DNA from: Gudongella sp034006985
GTDB lineage: Bacteria; Bacillota; Clostridia; Tissierellales; Tissierellaceae
Assembly (NCBI GenBank): GCA_034006985.1
Contig: JAVERT010000007.1
Span: 45,826 to 109,825 of the forward strand
DNA: 64,000 nucleotides
Direction: 5' to 3'
Shown here: in pieces, positions 1 to 9,132 of the stretch
Numbering within the stretch: position 1 is the first letter of the stretch
Layout of the letters: every line of letters starts with the position of its first letter
Notes under the pieces: generated by a model
The model's database searches: none
The model's input: only the letters and a program-made list of their open reading frames with translations
Told to the model about the DNA's origin: nothing
Translations under genes and position numbers: made by a program

Positions 1-1668
1 TTGAGCTGTTTCAGCCATTCCTTCCATTGCAACAGTAGATTCATTTGAACTATAACTAATTTCCTGAGTAGATGCAGTTGCCTGTTGTACCGCAGCTGAC
101 ACACCTTCAATTGCCATATTAACTTCTTTTATTGAATCAAGAATTTCTGATGTTGAACCCGCAAATTCTCCCGTAAGCTCTTTTAAAAAATTTGCATCCT
201 TAAAGTACTGCTCACCTGTTTTTTCAAGCATATCATAATCAGGTACAACCTTTGTATCTATAAAATCAAGTATCTCTCCACTCGATGTAGAAAGTTTTTC
301 AACCGATTCATTTACTTTTTCTATAACTTCTTTGATCTTTTTTGTAGTATCCGATGCTTTTTCTGCTAATTTTCTTACTTCATCAGCTACAACAGCAAAG
401 CCTCTACCATGCTCACCAGCTCTTGCCGCTTCTATAGCTGCATTTAAAGCTAATAGATTTGTTTGATCAGCAATTTCAGATATTATTTGAGTCATTTTGG
501 TTATTTCTTGTACTATTTTTACTTCCTGGATTGCACTCTTTATTTCAATTTGTTTTTCATTGTATATATTATTTGCAGATATTTTAGAAGCACTTGCCGC
601 TGCTCTCATTTTCAAAGCTCTTTCTTCTATATCTTGACCTTCTATTTTCCCTTCATTAGCTCTTTTTTCAAGATTGAAAGCACCATTCCCAATTTGTGAC
701 CCTGAAGCCGCTACTTGTTGAATGGATGCACTTGTTTCTTGCATTCCTGCTGAAATTTCCTGAACAGCAACATTTATATTTTCTCCTTGTGCAATTATCT
801 CCTCCATTACAGATGACAATGCATGAGATGATAAATTCGTTTGATCTGCTGCGTCTGTCACTTCTAGTAATAATGATGATACGTTTATATTCATCTCATT
901 AAAACTCTTAGTCAAATCTCCTACTTCATCTTTACGATTTATGTATTCCTCTGGCGCTTGCCATGTCCAATCTCCATTTGCCATTTTCTTAGTGCCTTCT
1001 ACTAATGTTTTAAGTGGCTTAGTAATTGACCCTGCGGTAACTACTGCAGCGATTATTGAGATAAGTAACATTGCTCCAAATAAAGCTAATGTGTAAAAAA
1101 TACTTTGATCAGACACTTCAGCATTTTTCTCAAAATTGAATCTTGCATCCCCTATTTTATATCCTACAAGAGTATCTATTGTTTCATTTATACTTGTATT
1201 TAACTCTTGTCCTTGGGTATCCAAAATTTGGGTCGCAGCACTAAAACCATTATATCTAGCCAAATCAATTATTTTTCTAGAAGCTTGATCATATTGATTT
1301 TTATATGAATCGAGTTGTGCTATAATTGTTTGCTCATCAGGTGAGGTAACAGATAGCTTATACAAACTTAAATGTTTTTCAAACATTTGGTTCTTTTCAT
1401 ATATGCTATCTTCTAATTTAGAAATTTCCCCTACATCACCACCATAGACAAAATCTCTTAAATCTCCTCTCATTCCTTGAAATGAATCTACCATTCCTAC
1501 TAAAGAACCCAAAGGCACGGTTGAATAATTATAGAGTTTTTCATCTAACCTAGCCATATTCTGCATACTTATAATAGAATATGCACCTAAAGCACCCGCA
1601 ATAACCATAACTGCAATAATCCCAGTAAATACTTTAAATCTTATTTTTGCATTTTTAAAAAATTTCAT
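1..1668 (-). CDS. methyl-accepting chemotaxis protein, C-terminus beyond window
   Basis: Membrane chemoreceptor that would signal to CheA/CheW. The reading frame is open from an ATG at 1668 (RBS GGAGGG at about 1675-1680) to the window edge, 556 codons, so the 3' end is missing. In order I read a membrane segment at about residues 10-32, an extracellular helical region of about 150 residues (four-helix-bundle type), a second membrane segment near 190-212, a HAMP domain, and the coiled-coil signalling domain. The hairpin tip contains ADQTNLLALNAAIEAARAG followed by EHGRGFAVVADEVRKLAE, diagnostic of the family, near residues 399-434. The ligand cannot be told. A c-di-GMP riboswitch lies in its leader, so expression probably follows c-di-GMP level. 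Confidence 0.95.
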   Translation of the reverse strand, partial: MKFFKNAKIRFKVFTGIIAVMVIAGALGAYSIISMQNMARLDEKLYNYSTVPLGSLVGMVDSFQGMRGDLRDFVYGGDVGEISKLEDSIYEKNQMFEKHLSLYKLSVTSPDEQTIIAQLDSYKNQYDQASRKIIDLARYNGFSAATQILDTQGQELNTSINETIDTLVGYKIGDARFNFEKNAEVSDQSIFYTLALFGAMLLISIIAAVVTAGSITKPLKTLVEGTKKMANGDWTWQAPEEYINRKDEVGDLTKSFNEMNINVSSLLLEVTDAADQTNLSSHALSSVMEEIIAQGENINVAVQEISAGMQETSASIQQVAASGSQIGNGAFNLEKRANEGKIEGQDIEERALKMRAAASASKISANNIYNEKQIEIKSAIQEVKIVQEITKMTQIISEIADQTNLLALNAAIEAARAGEHGRGFAVVADEVRKLAEKASDTTKKIKEVIEKVNESVEKLSTSSGEILDFIDTKVVPDYDMLEKTGEQYFKDANFLKELTGEFAGSTSEILDSIKEVNMAIEGVSAAVQQATASTQEISYSSNESTVAMEGMAETAQ

Positions 1669-1717
1669 TCCTATCCCTCCTATATTATCTGTAGTTATTA
1701 TATAATAAGGACTTAGT

Positions 1718-1797
1718 TATCAGCAGCTGGCTACCATATATTATTACTGAAGGCCCATAGCTTTGCGTCACAATCTTTCGAAAGTTTTGCCTTTGAT
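1718..1797 (-). promoter_or_regulatory. c-di-GMP-I (GEMM) riboswitch aptamer in MCP leader
   Basis: Read on the minus strand the element has the conserved order of the GEMM-I aptamer: AAAGGCAAAAC, a P2 hairpin closed by a CGAAAG loop, then GUGACGCAAAGC, UAUGGGCCUUCA, and AUAUGGUAGCCAGCUGCUGAU, whose end pairs with the 5' strand. The GNRA loop and its receptor are both present. It lies about 50 nt upstream of the chemoreceptor ATG and about 25 nt downstream of the predicted start of transcription. No strong terminator follows, only a short TTATTATATAATAA palindrome, so control may be at translation; this last point is inference. Confidence 0.9.
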
Positions 1798-1828
1798 CAC
1801 ATTTTGCCGATTAAAGTCATACTACTAA

Positions 1829-1834
1829 ATTATA
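1829..1834 (-). promoter_or_regulatory. -10 box of the riboswitch/MCP promoter
   Basis: TATAAT on the minus strand, placed to start transcription near 1822, just upstream of the aptamer. A weak -35 (TTAAAT) lies 18 bp upstream. Confidence 0.5.
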
Positions 1835-1885
1835 TCGGCCAATAATTAAGAAATTTAAGGAGTTTATCAATAAAATGCAACAAAA

Positions 1886-1924
1886 ATGGCAGTTATTTTT
1901 GATTTAATCAAAAATAGCTGCCAT
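1886..1924 (-). terminator. intrinsic terminator after stalk-domain gene
   Basis: Arms of 17 nt (ATGGCAG..TTTTTGA and its complement, one mismatch) around a 5-nt loop, 20 nt past the stop codon of the upstream minus-strand gene and followed by T-rich sequence. Confidence 0.8.
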
Positions 1925-1944
1925 TAGTCCCCTATTACTTTTTT

Positions 1945-2916
1945 CTATTTAATTTTTATGCTTCCATCTTCCTGATAAATAACTTGTGCTTGTAGTACTT
2001 GTTCTGCAAAACTTGCTGGTACATAAGTCCTTGCTTCTACAATAATAGGAGCTGACTCTAGTCTTATAAGCATCCTGGCAAAGTTATAATTATTTCTTCC
2101 AATTGTTAGTGTTGACCAGTTAATTCCTTTTACAAGTTCTACTGATTTTGTTTCATTATTCCAAGTAACTTCAAATCCTAAAGCTTCTGCAACTTCCCTT
2201 AAAGGTATCATTTTAGTGCCATCTTCTAATTGAAAAAGCTCATTACTTAAAACGATCTCATTTATTTGTTCCATTTCTTCTCGTGCAGGAAGAACTATAA
2301 TCTTAGTTGGATTTGTTTGTGCTGGTAGAGATGGCATTATAATACTATAAAAAACTACTAAATCTCTATTATAAATATTTTCTTTAGATACCATATTGCC
2401 ATCAACATCCATAATAGATGTTTCATCAGAAACAAGTAGCTTTAATTCATTATCAGCGCTTAACAAATCTTTGTCAAAATTTTCTACAAATACGGTCCCT
2501 GGATTCTCCATATTAGAAGACTTTATAACTAACACATCTGGTGTTAAAATTCCAGGATAGCTAAGTCCCATAGGTGTATTTTTATGATACTCTGCTGAAA
2601 CTTTCAAATCTAGCTTAATATCTTCTTTTGATAATATTTTTTGTTCTTCTTCTCCTACTATCAAAACAGTTTCTCCAATACTAAGTATCAGAGACTCATC
2701 ATTATCTTCTTTTGTAAGCAAAACTCTAAGATTTTCTCCATCTTCACTAACTTCCTTAACAATACCTTCAAAGCTAATAAATTCAAACTCCTCCTCTGCT
2801 TTAATTGGTGCAGATATAAGCACGGCTTCCTCATTTTCTGCAAATGCTGTTGCTGAACCTCCTAAAATCATAATCGCACATAAGCCTAAAGCAATCTTCC
2901 CTTTTAAATTAATCAT
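1945..2916 (-). CDS. secreted protein with copper-amine-oxidase-N-like (stalk) domain
   Basis: 323 aa with a signal peptide (residues 1-26, ending ATAFA) and a C-terminal stalk domain of the copper amine oxidase N-terminal type (about 215-323: MIPLREVAEALGFEVTW, then ARTYVPASFAEQVL). Such domains are common in extracellular proteins of Clostridia and do not imply amine oxidase activity; no oxidase catalytic domain is present. The N-terminal 180 residues are acidic and of unknown fold. ATG at 2916 with RBS AGGAGG 8 nt upstream. Monocistronic, with a terminator on each side. Precise role unknown. Confidence 0.8.
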   Translation of the reverse strand: MINLKGKIALGLCAIMILGGSATAFAENEEAVLISAPIKAEEEFEFISFEGIVKEVSEDGENLRVLLTKEDNDESLILSIGETVLIVGEEEQKILSKEDIKLDLKVSAEYHKNTPMGLSYPGILTPDVLVIKSSNMENPGTVFVENFDKDLLSADNELKLLVSDETSIMDVDGNMVSKENIYNRDLVVFYSIIMPSLPAQTNPTKIIVLPAREEMEQINEIVLSNELFQLEDGTKMIPLREVAEALGFEVTWNNETKSVELVKGINWSTLTIGRNNYNFARMLIRLESAPIIVEARTYVPASFAEQVLQAQVIYQEDGSIKIK

Positions 2917-3131
2917 ATTTTTATATCCTCCTCTTTTTTTCTTCGTTCTACTTAAAAGTATAACCAGAAAAGCATTGGAATAGGTAACAGAGTAATTACA
3001 ATTAGGTTAAATAAAAGTTAAATTCTGAGTATAATTAGGCAAATACATATACAAGAAGTCTTTGAAAAATAAGGTTACAAATTTGGACTTGATATATTGA
3101 TTGAAATCTAAGCCATGTTCATAGGAAAAAA

Positions 3132-3167
3132 AAATGCCTATCTAGGATTAATCCCAGATAGGCATTT
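3132..3167 (-). terminator. intrinsic terminator of polysaccharide pair
   Basis: 12-bp perfect stem (AAATGCCTATCT / AGATAGGCATTT) followed on the minus strand by nine T residues, just past the stop of the Wzz-like gene. Confidence 0.9.
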
Positions 3168-3174
3168 GATACAT

Positions 3175-4212
3175 TTATTTTGATTCATTCCAATATGCTT
3201 TAAAGAAAGCTGTAAATACTCCTATCATCAATCCAAGTACTAATGATATTGCAAGAATAAGCATCTTCCTAGGAGCAACAGGATTTATAGGTAAGCTAGG
3301 CGTTTGATTCAACAATATAGTTGTAGAAAGAACATCTTGTAAACCCAAAGTCAATGGATTATCATTATTACCTTGCTTTACTGCTATTAGGTTTGCACTT
3401 TCATTTTTTAACTCTTCATAATACAATTTACTTCTTGCGTTACCTAGTTCTAAATCTTTTAATTCTTGTTTTAATTTTACAACTTCATTTTCCAGCTCTG
3501 TGTAATTAGGATTTATCTCTTCTACTAGCATAGTTTCATCTTTTAAATCTTCAAGAGATACATTTTTATCCTTTGCTAAAACACTTGCATATAATGGATC
3601 TGTTAGAACATATTTTCTTAATAGGATTGTTGGCTCTAATTCCGCAAGCAACTCTTCAGTTTTTGTTATATTTCCGGTAATGTATAATTCTTGCTCTTTA
3701 AAATTATCTAGTTCTGCGGAAAACAGATTTATAAAGTAATTTAATGCCTTCCCTTCATTCATGTAATTAACTTCTATTAAAAAATATTCTCTGAGAGTAC
3801 TTATTAAATCAGATGCTTTTTGTGGAGAATCTGCCGTTACGGTAAAAACAAATACATTTGATTCTTCATCATTATTTATACTAATCCTATCCGCTAAACT
3901 TTGGATAGTAGTTTCTAATCCTAAATCAGTAATTGTACTAGCTAGTACTCTGTCTGATTTTATTAATGAAAGGTAATCCATATGATTAGTTGTTGTAAAG
4001 GTATATGTACCGTATTTAGTTTCTATTGTTTCTGGAATATCAATTATCCCACGAAGCTTCGATTCAAATGATGGGCTAGCTATAAACCAAGCATAAACTC
4101 CACCTAATAAAACTAAAACTAGAGTTATAGCAACTATTGTTTTCCATCCATTCAATAATATTGTTATTAATTCTTTTAACGATATCTCATCTTCAAATTG
4201 TTTGTCTTCCAT
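3175..4212 (-). CDS. Wzz/chain-length-determinant-like membrane protein
   Basis: 345 aa. A first membrane helix at about residues 22-44 follows a short cytosolic start with the typical EISLKELITILLNGWK lead-in; a coiled-coil extracytoplasmic region follows (about 170-275); a second helix occupies about 318-338 after a proline-containing stretch (PSLPINPVAPRK), the Wzz signature. Members set the chain length of surface polysaccharides or form the adaptor of a Wzc/CpsC kinase; no kinase domain is present here. It lies 10 nt downstream of the CapD-like gene and is probably cotranscribed with it. Confidence 0.85.
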   Translation of the reverse strand: MEDKQFEDEISLKELITILLNGWKTIVAITLVLVLLGGVYAWFIASPSFESKLRGIIDIPETIETKYGTYTFTTTNHMDYLSLIKSDRVLASTITDLGLETTIQSLADRISINNDEESNVFVFTVTADSPQKASDLISTLREYFLIEVNYMNEGKALNYFINLFSAELDNFKEQELYITGNITKTEELLAELEPTILLRKYVLTDPLYASVLAKDKNVSLEDLKDETMLVEEINPNYTELENEVVKLKQELKDLELGNARSKLYYEELKNESANLIAVKQGNNDNPLTLGLQDVLSTTILLNQTPSLPINPVAPRKMLILAISLVLGLMIGVFTAFFKAYWNESK

Positions 4213-4222
4213 AATTTCCCCT

Positions 4223-6061
4223 TTATTGTTCCCTTTTATATGTAGGAACCAGTTTTTTTAACTTATCCTTAATTTCATCTGCATTTATTATACCCAATCT
4301 AGACTCAACATCTTCAATTTCTGATTTTAATAATGTGTAATCAATTTCAAACGGTTTAGCTATATGAATTTTATTATGAACAGTCTCACTTATGCCTTCT
4401 TCATTTAGGAGCAATTCTTCATATAATTTTTCGCCAGGTCTAAGTCCAGTAAAAACTATATCTATATCTTTATATGGTTCATACCCTGACAATCTAATAA
4501 TATCTTCTGCAAGATTTAAAATCTTTACAGGCTGACCCATGTCTAAAATGAAAATTTCTCCACCTCTAGCCATCGAACCTGCTTCTAGCACTAGCTGGCT
4601 TGCTTCAGGTATTGTCATAAAATACCTGGTTATTTCTGGATGCGTTACTGTTAATGGGCCGCCTTCTTTAACTTGTCTTTTAAATGTAGGGACAACACTC
4701 CCACTACTTTCTAAAACATTCCCAAATCTAACAGCAACAAATTCAGTCTTACTTGTTTTATCAAAGCTTTGAACAATCATTTCACAAAGTCTTTTAGTTG
4801 CCCCCATAACATTGGTTGGATTTACAGCCTTATCAGTAGAAATCATTACAAATCTCTTTACACCGACTTTTGAAGCCGCTTCCACTAAATTTATTGCCCC
4901 CAGAACATTATTCTTAAATGCAGCTTTTGGATTAGATTCCATTAGGGGAACGTGTTTATGAGCTGCTGCATGAAATACTATATCTGGCTTAATTTCTTCC
5001 ATAATCTCTAATATTTCCTGTTTGTCTCTAACTGATGCTATTTTTACCTCGATTTCAATATAAGGAAACTTATCAATAATTTCATTTTGTATTTCAAAAA
5101 CTCCATTTTCATAAATATCTAAAAGAATCAGTTTTTTAGGATTAAATTTAACTATTTGCCTAGCTAGCTCAGAACCTATTGAACCACCACCACCAGTAAC
5201 TAAAACAATCTTATTCTCAATATATTGAGAAATCAAATCCATATTTAGTTTTACCTCATCTCTCCCAAGTACATCTTTTATATCTATATCTCTTATACTT
5301 TTTATAGTAACAGTTCCATCTATAAGTTCATATATCCCTGGAACAATCCTAATCTTAGCCTTGGTATTTTTGCACTCATCAACTATCTCTTTAATATCCC
5401 TTTTACTTGCCGATGGAATTGCAATTACTATTTCATCAATATTACATCTCTTAACCGTTTGGATTATATCTTTTCGTTGTCCTACAATTGGAACCCTATT
5501 TATACTTGTACCTTTTTTTGATATATCATCATCTATAATCGCAACTGGTTTACTCCCTAAATCCACATGATTTTTATACTCTCTTATAACCATTGCACCA
5601 GCATCTCCAGCACCTATGATAAGGATTCTTTTTATATCTCTACTAAAGAATATGTGTCCTAGCTGTTTTTTTAATGCTACCCTTGCTGCAAGTCTCGAGC
5701 CACCAATAAAAAATATATCAAGCATTACTACAATTATATATACACTTCTTGGTAGAGGACTCTGCATAAATGTTAAAAAGGTAATTGATAAAGCATTTGC
5801 TACTAATACTGTAAAACTTATATTTATAACTTCTGAAACACTTGCATATTTATATAAATTTTTATATATCTTAAAATATGTAAAAACAACTAGCTTAATT
5901 AAAGTGAGCTGCAAAAAAAACTTCCCATAAGCTTCAAAATACTGTGGATCAATATCTCCATCAAACCTTAACCACAATGCTATATAATAGGCTAAGTTAA
6001 TCATAATTATATCAGCTAAGTAAATAAATACTACTCTCATTTTATTTATTATGTTTCGCAT
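4223..6061 (-). CDS. CapD/FlaA1-like membrane nucleotide-sugar 4,6-dehydratase
   Basis: 612 aa from the ATG at 6061, chosen because GGGAG lies 8 nt upstream; an upstream in-frame ATG at 6121 has a poorer RBS and would add 20 residues. Four N-terminal membrane helices (about 1-130), a CoA-binding-like Rossmann segment with IGAGDAGAMVIREY, then an SDR domain with NAD motif VTGGGGSIGSELARQI. The catalytic region has STDKAVNPTNVMGATKR, in which Met replaces the usual SDR Tyr (MxxxK), typical of the large UDP-GlcNAc 4,6-dehydratases (WbpM/PglF/CapD). Expected role: first step to a 2,4-diamino- or 6-deoxy-sugar for surface glycan. Exact substrate is inferred. Confidence 0.9.
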   Translation of the reverse strand: MRNIINKMRVVFIYLADIIMINLAYYIALWLRFDGDIDPQYFEAYGKFFLQLTLIKLVVFTYFKIYKNLYKYASVSEVINISFTVLVANALSITFLTFMQSPLPRSVYIIVVMLDIFFIGGSRLAARVALKKQLGHIFFSRDIKRILIIGAGDAGAMVIREYKNHVDLGSKPVAIIDDDISKKGTSINRVPIVGQRKDIIQTVKRCNIDEIVIAIPSASKRDIKEIVDECKNTKAKIRIVPGIYELIDGTVTIKSIRDIDIKDVLGRDEVKLNMDLISQYIENKIVLVTGGGGSIGSELARQIVKFNPKKLILLDIYENGVFEIQNEIIDKFPYIEIEVKIASVRDKQEILEIMEEIKPDIVFHAAAHKHVPLMESNPKAAFKNNVLGAINLVEAASKVGVKRFVMISTDKAVNPTNVMGATKRLCEMIVQSFDKTSKTEFVAVRFGNVLESSGSVVPTFKRQVKEGGPLTVTHPEITRYFMTIPEASQLVLEAGSMARGGEIFILDMGQPVKILNLAEDIIRLSGYEPYKDIDIVFTGLRPGEKLYEELLLNEEGISETVHNKIHIAKPFEIDYTLLKSEIEDVESRLGIINADEIKDKLKKLVPTYKREQ

Positions 6062-6264
6062 ATTAATGACTCCCTTTTGAAAATCTTCAAATACTCTTTT
6101 TGCATGCCAGATATTTCCCATAATGTTTACCTATGTCTATTTATTCTAGCATTAGAAGTGACTAATTGCAATATAACTATTTCTTGAGTTTTAGTATTTT
6201 GCAGTTTAGGGCACGTTTTTTTTTACTCTTTATTATAATTTTAGGCTGCTTATCTACTAATATA

Positions 6265-6299
6265 AGAGCAAAAGGATTGTTGTCTTTTCCTTTTGCTCT
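6265..6299 (-). terminator. intrinsic terminator after 5'-nucleotidase
   Basis: 12-bp perfect stem AGAGCAAAAGGA / TCCTTTTGCTCT, 84 nt past the stop of the next gene upstream. The T tract is weak. Confidence 0.55.
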
Positions 6300-6382
6300 A
6301 TAAACATGTTCTATAGCCTCATTAGTATAATATTTATCATCTCTTAAATATATCTATAAGCCACACTTTTATATTTTAAAAC

Positions 6383-7855
6383 CTAGGGTTCAAAGACAAT
6401 CCGGCCCTCTATTTCTCTTGTTACATTTGGATGGTTTCTAAGCCATTCTTCTAGGATTCCATATGCTGAGGTACTGACAACTTTTGGGACATCCATAGTT
6501 ACAAATTCTTCATTTATAATACCAAGATTGGCCTCTGAGTTTATAAAATGGTAACCTTGCAAAGTAATTGTATATTTTTGGTCATCATTAACTGGAAGAT
6601 CATCAACAGTAATAGATAGAAGTTTTGATTTTGACTCAGAGTATAGGACTTTAACTCTACTGTTTATTTGGAAGCATTCTCCTTCTCCATTTCTATTCTC
6701 CCTTCTCATGATATGAGAGAATATAGTTTTTAACTGTAGCCCGTTTATAGAATACCTTGTTAGACTATCATCATATGGAAAGCAGGCTTTCAAGCTACCT
6801 AAGGTTACTACTGGTCCAAGTTCTTTTACACGAATTGAACCCGATCCTAAAAGGATAATATCCGTTTCGGACATATCCGCTAATGCATCGGCAAATATAT
6901 TGCCAAGTGTTGTCTCCTCTTCTCTTTCAGGGTGCACTAGCTTCTCAGAAAAACGCGTTACAATCGCATTGTATTTTTCATCAACCTTAGTCTTATAATT
7001 GTTAATAAATTCTTCCAAGTATGCATCTGGTTTTACGAGTTCACTATCTATTGGAACTAGTTGCCATTTCCAATCAACGATTGAATTAGTTTCATCATCA
7101 ACTACAATATCATATCTACCAATTTGATCTGTTCCAACTCCTGCCTGAGCAATCAATATATTATTTACTTTTGCTGGCTGCTCTAGGATTGTATGAGAAT
7201 GCCCTCCTATAATCATATCAACTCCCCATTCGGGCTTTAGCATCTTAGCCAACTCAATATCAGATTCAAAACCAATATGAGTAAGTGCAATTGTTAAATC
7301 TATATCGTTGTGCTTATAGGCATTGCAAATTTTTCCTATTTCATCAGCAGCATCTTCAGTTGAAACAAATGTTCCAATTAATCGATCCTGAGCAAGTGAA
7401 TCCATTACCTTTTCAGTAATAACTCCTATAAATAAAATCTTAAATCCTGCCATTGTCATAATAAAATACGGATCCATTAATCTTTTTCCATATTGTTTTA
7501 TATAAAGATTTGCATTAACAATCGGGAAATTCGCCATTTTTTCTAAGAATAAAAGGTGAGGTAATCCATAATCCAGTTCATGATTACCTAGAGTAACAAC
7601 ATCAGGAGAAAGAAAATTCATTATTTCTATTGTAGATACTCCTTTATATTCGGAATCAATGAGAGATCCTTGAACCATATCTCCAGCAATTACAAAAATA
7701 ACATTCTCCTCTTCTTCCCTCACTTTGTTAAGATATCCTGAAAGAAGAGCAAGTCCACCTATAAGATTGCCTTCTCCACCTCTCACCTCTGATAGAAAAT
7801 CTCCATGCATATCATTAGAATGTAAAATGGTAAATTTTCGAGTCTTGTTTAACAT
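6383..7855 (-). CDS. 5'-nucleotidase / metallophosphoesterase, cytosolic
   Basis: 490 aa, no signal peptide. N-terminal calcineurin-like phosphoesterase domain with metal-binding motifs LHSNDMHGDF, AGDMVQGS, TLGNHELDYG and GGHSHT; C-terminal 5'-nucleotidase domain from about 300 (ETTLGNIFADAL, LGSGSIR, CFPYDDSLTRY). Similar in layout to UshA/YunD proteins that hydrolyse nucleotides or nucleotide sugars. A secreted paralogue is encoded at 14308-16059, so this one probably serves the cytoplasm. ATG at 7855 with RBS AAGGAGGG. Confidence 0.9.
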   Translation of the reverse strand: MLNKTRKFTILHSNDMHGDFLSEVRGGEGNLIGGLALLSGYLNKVREEEENVIFVIAGDMVQGSLIDSEYKGVSTIEIMNFLSPDVVTLGNHELDYGLPHLLFLEKMANFPIVNANLYIKQYGKRLMDPYFIMTMAGFKILFIGVITEKVMDSLAQDRLIGTFVSTEDAADEIGKICNAYKHNDIDLTIALTHIGFESDIELAKMLKPEWGVDMIIGGHSHTILEQPAKVNNILIAQAGVGTDQIGRYDIVVDDETNSIVDWKWQLVPIDSELVKPDAYLEEFINNYKTKVDEKYNAIVTRFSEKLVHPEREEETTLGNIFADALADMSETDIILLGSGSIRVKELGPVVTLGSLKACFPYDDSLTRYSINGLQLKTIFSHIMRRENRNGEGECFQINSRVKVLYSESKSKLLSITVDDLPVNDDQKYTITLQGYHFINSEANLGIINEEFVTMDVPKVVSTSAYGILEEWLRNHPNVTREIEGRIVFEP

Positions 7856-7933
7856 AAGTTTTCCCTCCTTTATCTCGAATTAGTAATTTTTGTTTATTTT
7901 AAGTTTATACCCTATTATAATTAGCTTTAATAC

Positions 7934-7976
7934 AAAGATACCAACCACTCAAATTAATTAAGTAGTTGGTATCTTT
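7934..7976 (-). terminator. intrinsic terminator after lipoprotein gene
   Basis: 16-nt arms AAAGATACCAACCACT / AGTAGTTGGTATCTTT with one mismatch, followed by T-rich sequence on the minus strand. Confidence 0.8.
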
Positions 7977-8045
7977 ATATTTGCTGATAATATTATAGTT
8001 TGTTATTCTACTTTTACTTAATATTTTATAATAATACTATCCAAA

Positions 8046-8909
8046 CTATTGCTTTATATAATAGATGCTACCTGCTTCCACATTCCAAGTTACAGTAATT
8101 GTGTTCCCGTTAGCATTGTAGGCTGAATAAGAAATATATTCAACCATTTCTGTCTCAACTTTATCTGAATCAAATCCTGCTGATTTTACTTTTTCAATAT
8201 AAGAATAAATATCCTCTTTACTAATATTTTCAAAGCTTATAGATACGGCCTCATTGCTTAGGGAAACATTTGTTATTTGAGCATTTATAGGTGGAATATT
8301 ATCCATTGAATCCTTGGGCCATTCTAAGCTTTGTTCCATATCTATTTCCACAGGTTCTTCATTAACCTCATCACTAGTTTCTGATTCTAAAATTTCTTTT
8401 ACCGTTTCATCATTTCTAATGATTGTAATAGATCCATACTCTTCATTTGGTTGATAACTAAGCATTACAACAGTATTATCCTCCTTGTACCCAGTAAACA
8501 TTACAAAATCTTCGCTTTTGTTTATTGATCGTTGAATATATCCTGTATCAAGTAAATCCTGCAAATAAGCATCCCCTCCATTTTCATTATCAAAATTTAG
8601 TATAACTGAAGTTGTCTCCTGTTCTTTGATTTCTGATATGGAAAGTATATTCCCTTTAGGCTTTGGTAATGACATCATACTGTCTTTTGGCCAATCAAGG
8701 TTATCCCCTGTTTTCATGGATCCACCTTCAACTTCTATTGAAACACCATCATTTGTATCTATATCAACCTCTCCACCAGTGGCTTTCTCAATAACTTTTT
8801 CAACAATTTTACCACCGATTTTTTCCTCTATTTTCTTTGCACATCCCGTCGAAAAAAGAGCAATACCTAAAACTATAGCTATTAACATTACAACTTTTCT
8901 ACTCTTCAT
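8046..8909 (-). CDS. lipoprotein with duplicated WPKDSM domain
   Basis: 287 aa from ATG 8909 (RBS AAGGAGG 7 nt upstream; the longer frame from 8948 lacks a good RBS). Lipoprotein signal peptide with lipobox FSTGC. Two homologous domains of roughly 85-90 residues follow: each starts with LxWPKDSM, a P-rich turn, a strand of the type ITNVS..AVSISFEN and an amphipathic helix ending in LxDTGY/VKSAGF. A low-complexity linker (VNEEPVEIDMEQ) joins them. I recognise no enzyme motif; probably a surface-anchored protein of unknown function. Confidence 0.75.
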   Translation of the reverse strand: MKSRKVVMLIAIVLGIALFSTGCAKKIEEKIGGKIVEKVIEKATGGEVDIDTNDGVSIEVEGGSMKTGDNLDWPKDSMMSLPKPKGNILSISEIKEQETTSVILNFDNENGGDAYLQDLLDTGYIQRSINKSEDFVMFTGYKEDNTVVMLSYQPNEEYGSITIIRNDETVKEILESETSDEVNEEPVEIDMEQSLEWPKDSMDNIPPINAQITNVSLSNEAVSISFENISKEDIYSYIEKVKSAGFDSDKVETEMVEYISYSAYNANGNTITVTWNVEAGSIYYIKQ

Positions 8910-9036
8910 AGTATTTGCCTCCTTGCTATAACAGGTGAATTCATACATGTAAATCTATGCATGTATATTTTACCCAATTATCGTGCTAAATAACATTCAA
9001 ATACCTATAATTTGTAAGTATATTACTCTTAATAAA

Positions 9037-9063
9037 AACCCATCAAATTTAATTTGATGGGTT
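9037..9063 (-). terminator. intrinsic terminator after uppP
   Basis: 13-bp stem AACCCATCAAATT / AATTTGATGGGTT with a one-base centre and a T tract on the minus strand. Confidence 0.85.
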
Positions 9064-9132
9064 CTTTATGGGTATCTTCTATTTGTTTTTCAAACACGAT
9101 TAAATTACTACGATTTATAAAACAGTCTTCTT

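Noticed and set aside
1..902. Plus-strand ORFs of 68-78 aa in the first kilobase
   Set aside because: They are antisense to the chemoreceptor gene, whose minus-strand frame is fully open and has clear family motifs.
1945..2916. Copper amine oxidase enzyme
   Set aside because: Only the small N-terminal stalk domain is present; the catalytic TPQ domain is missing.
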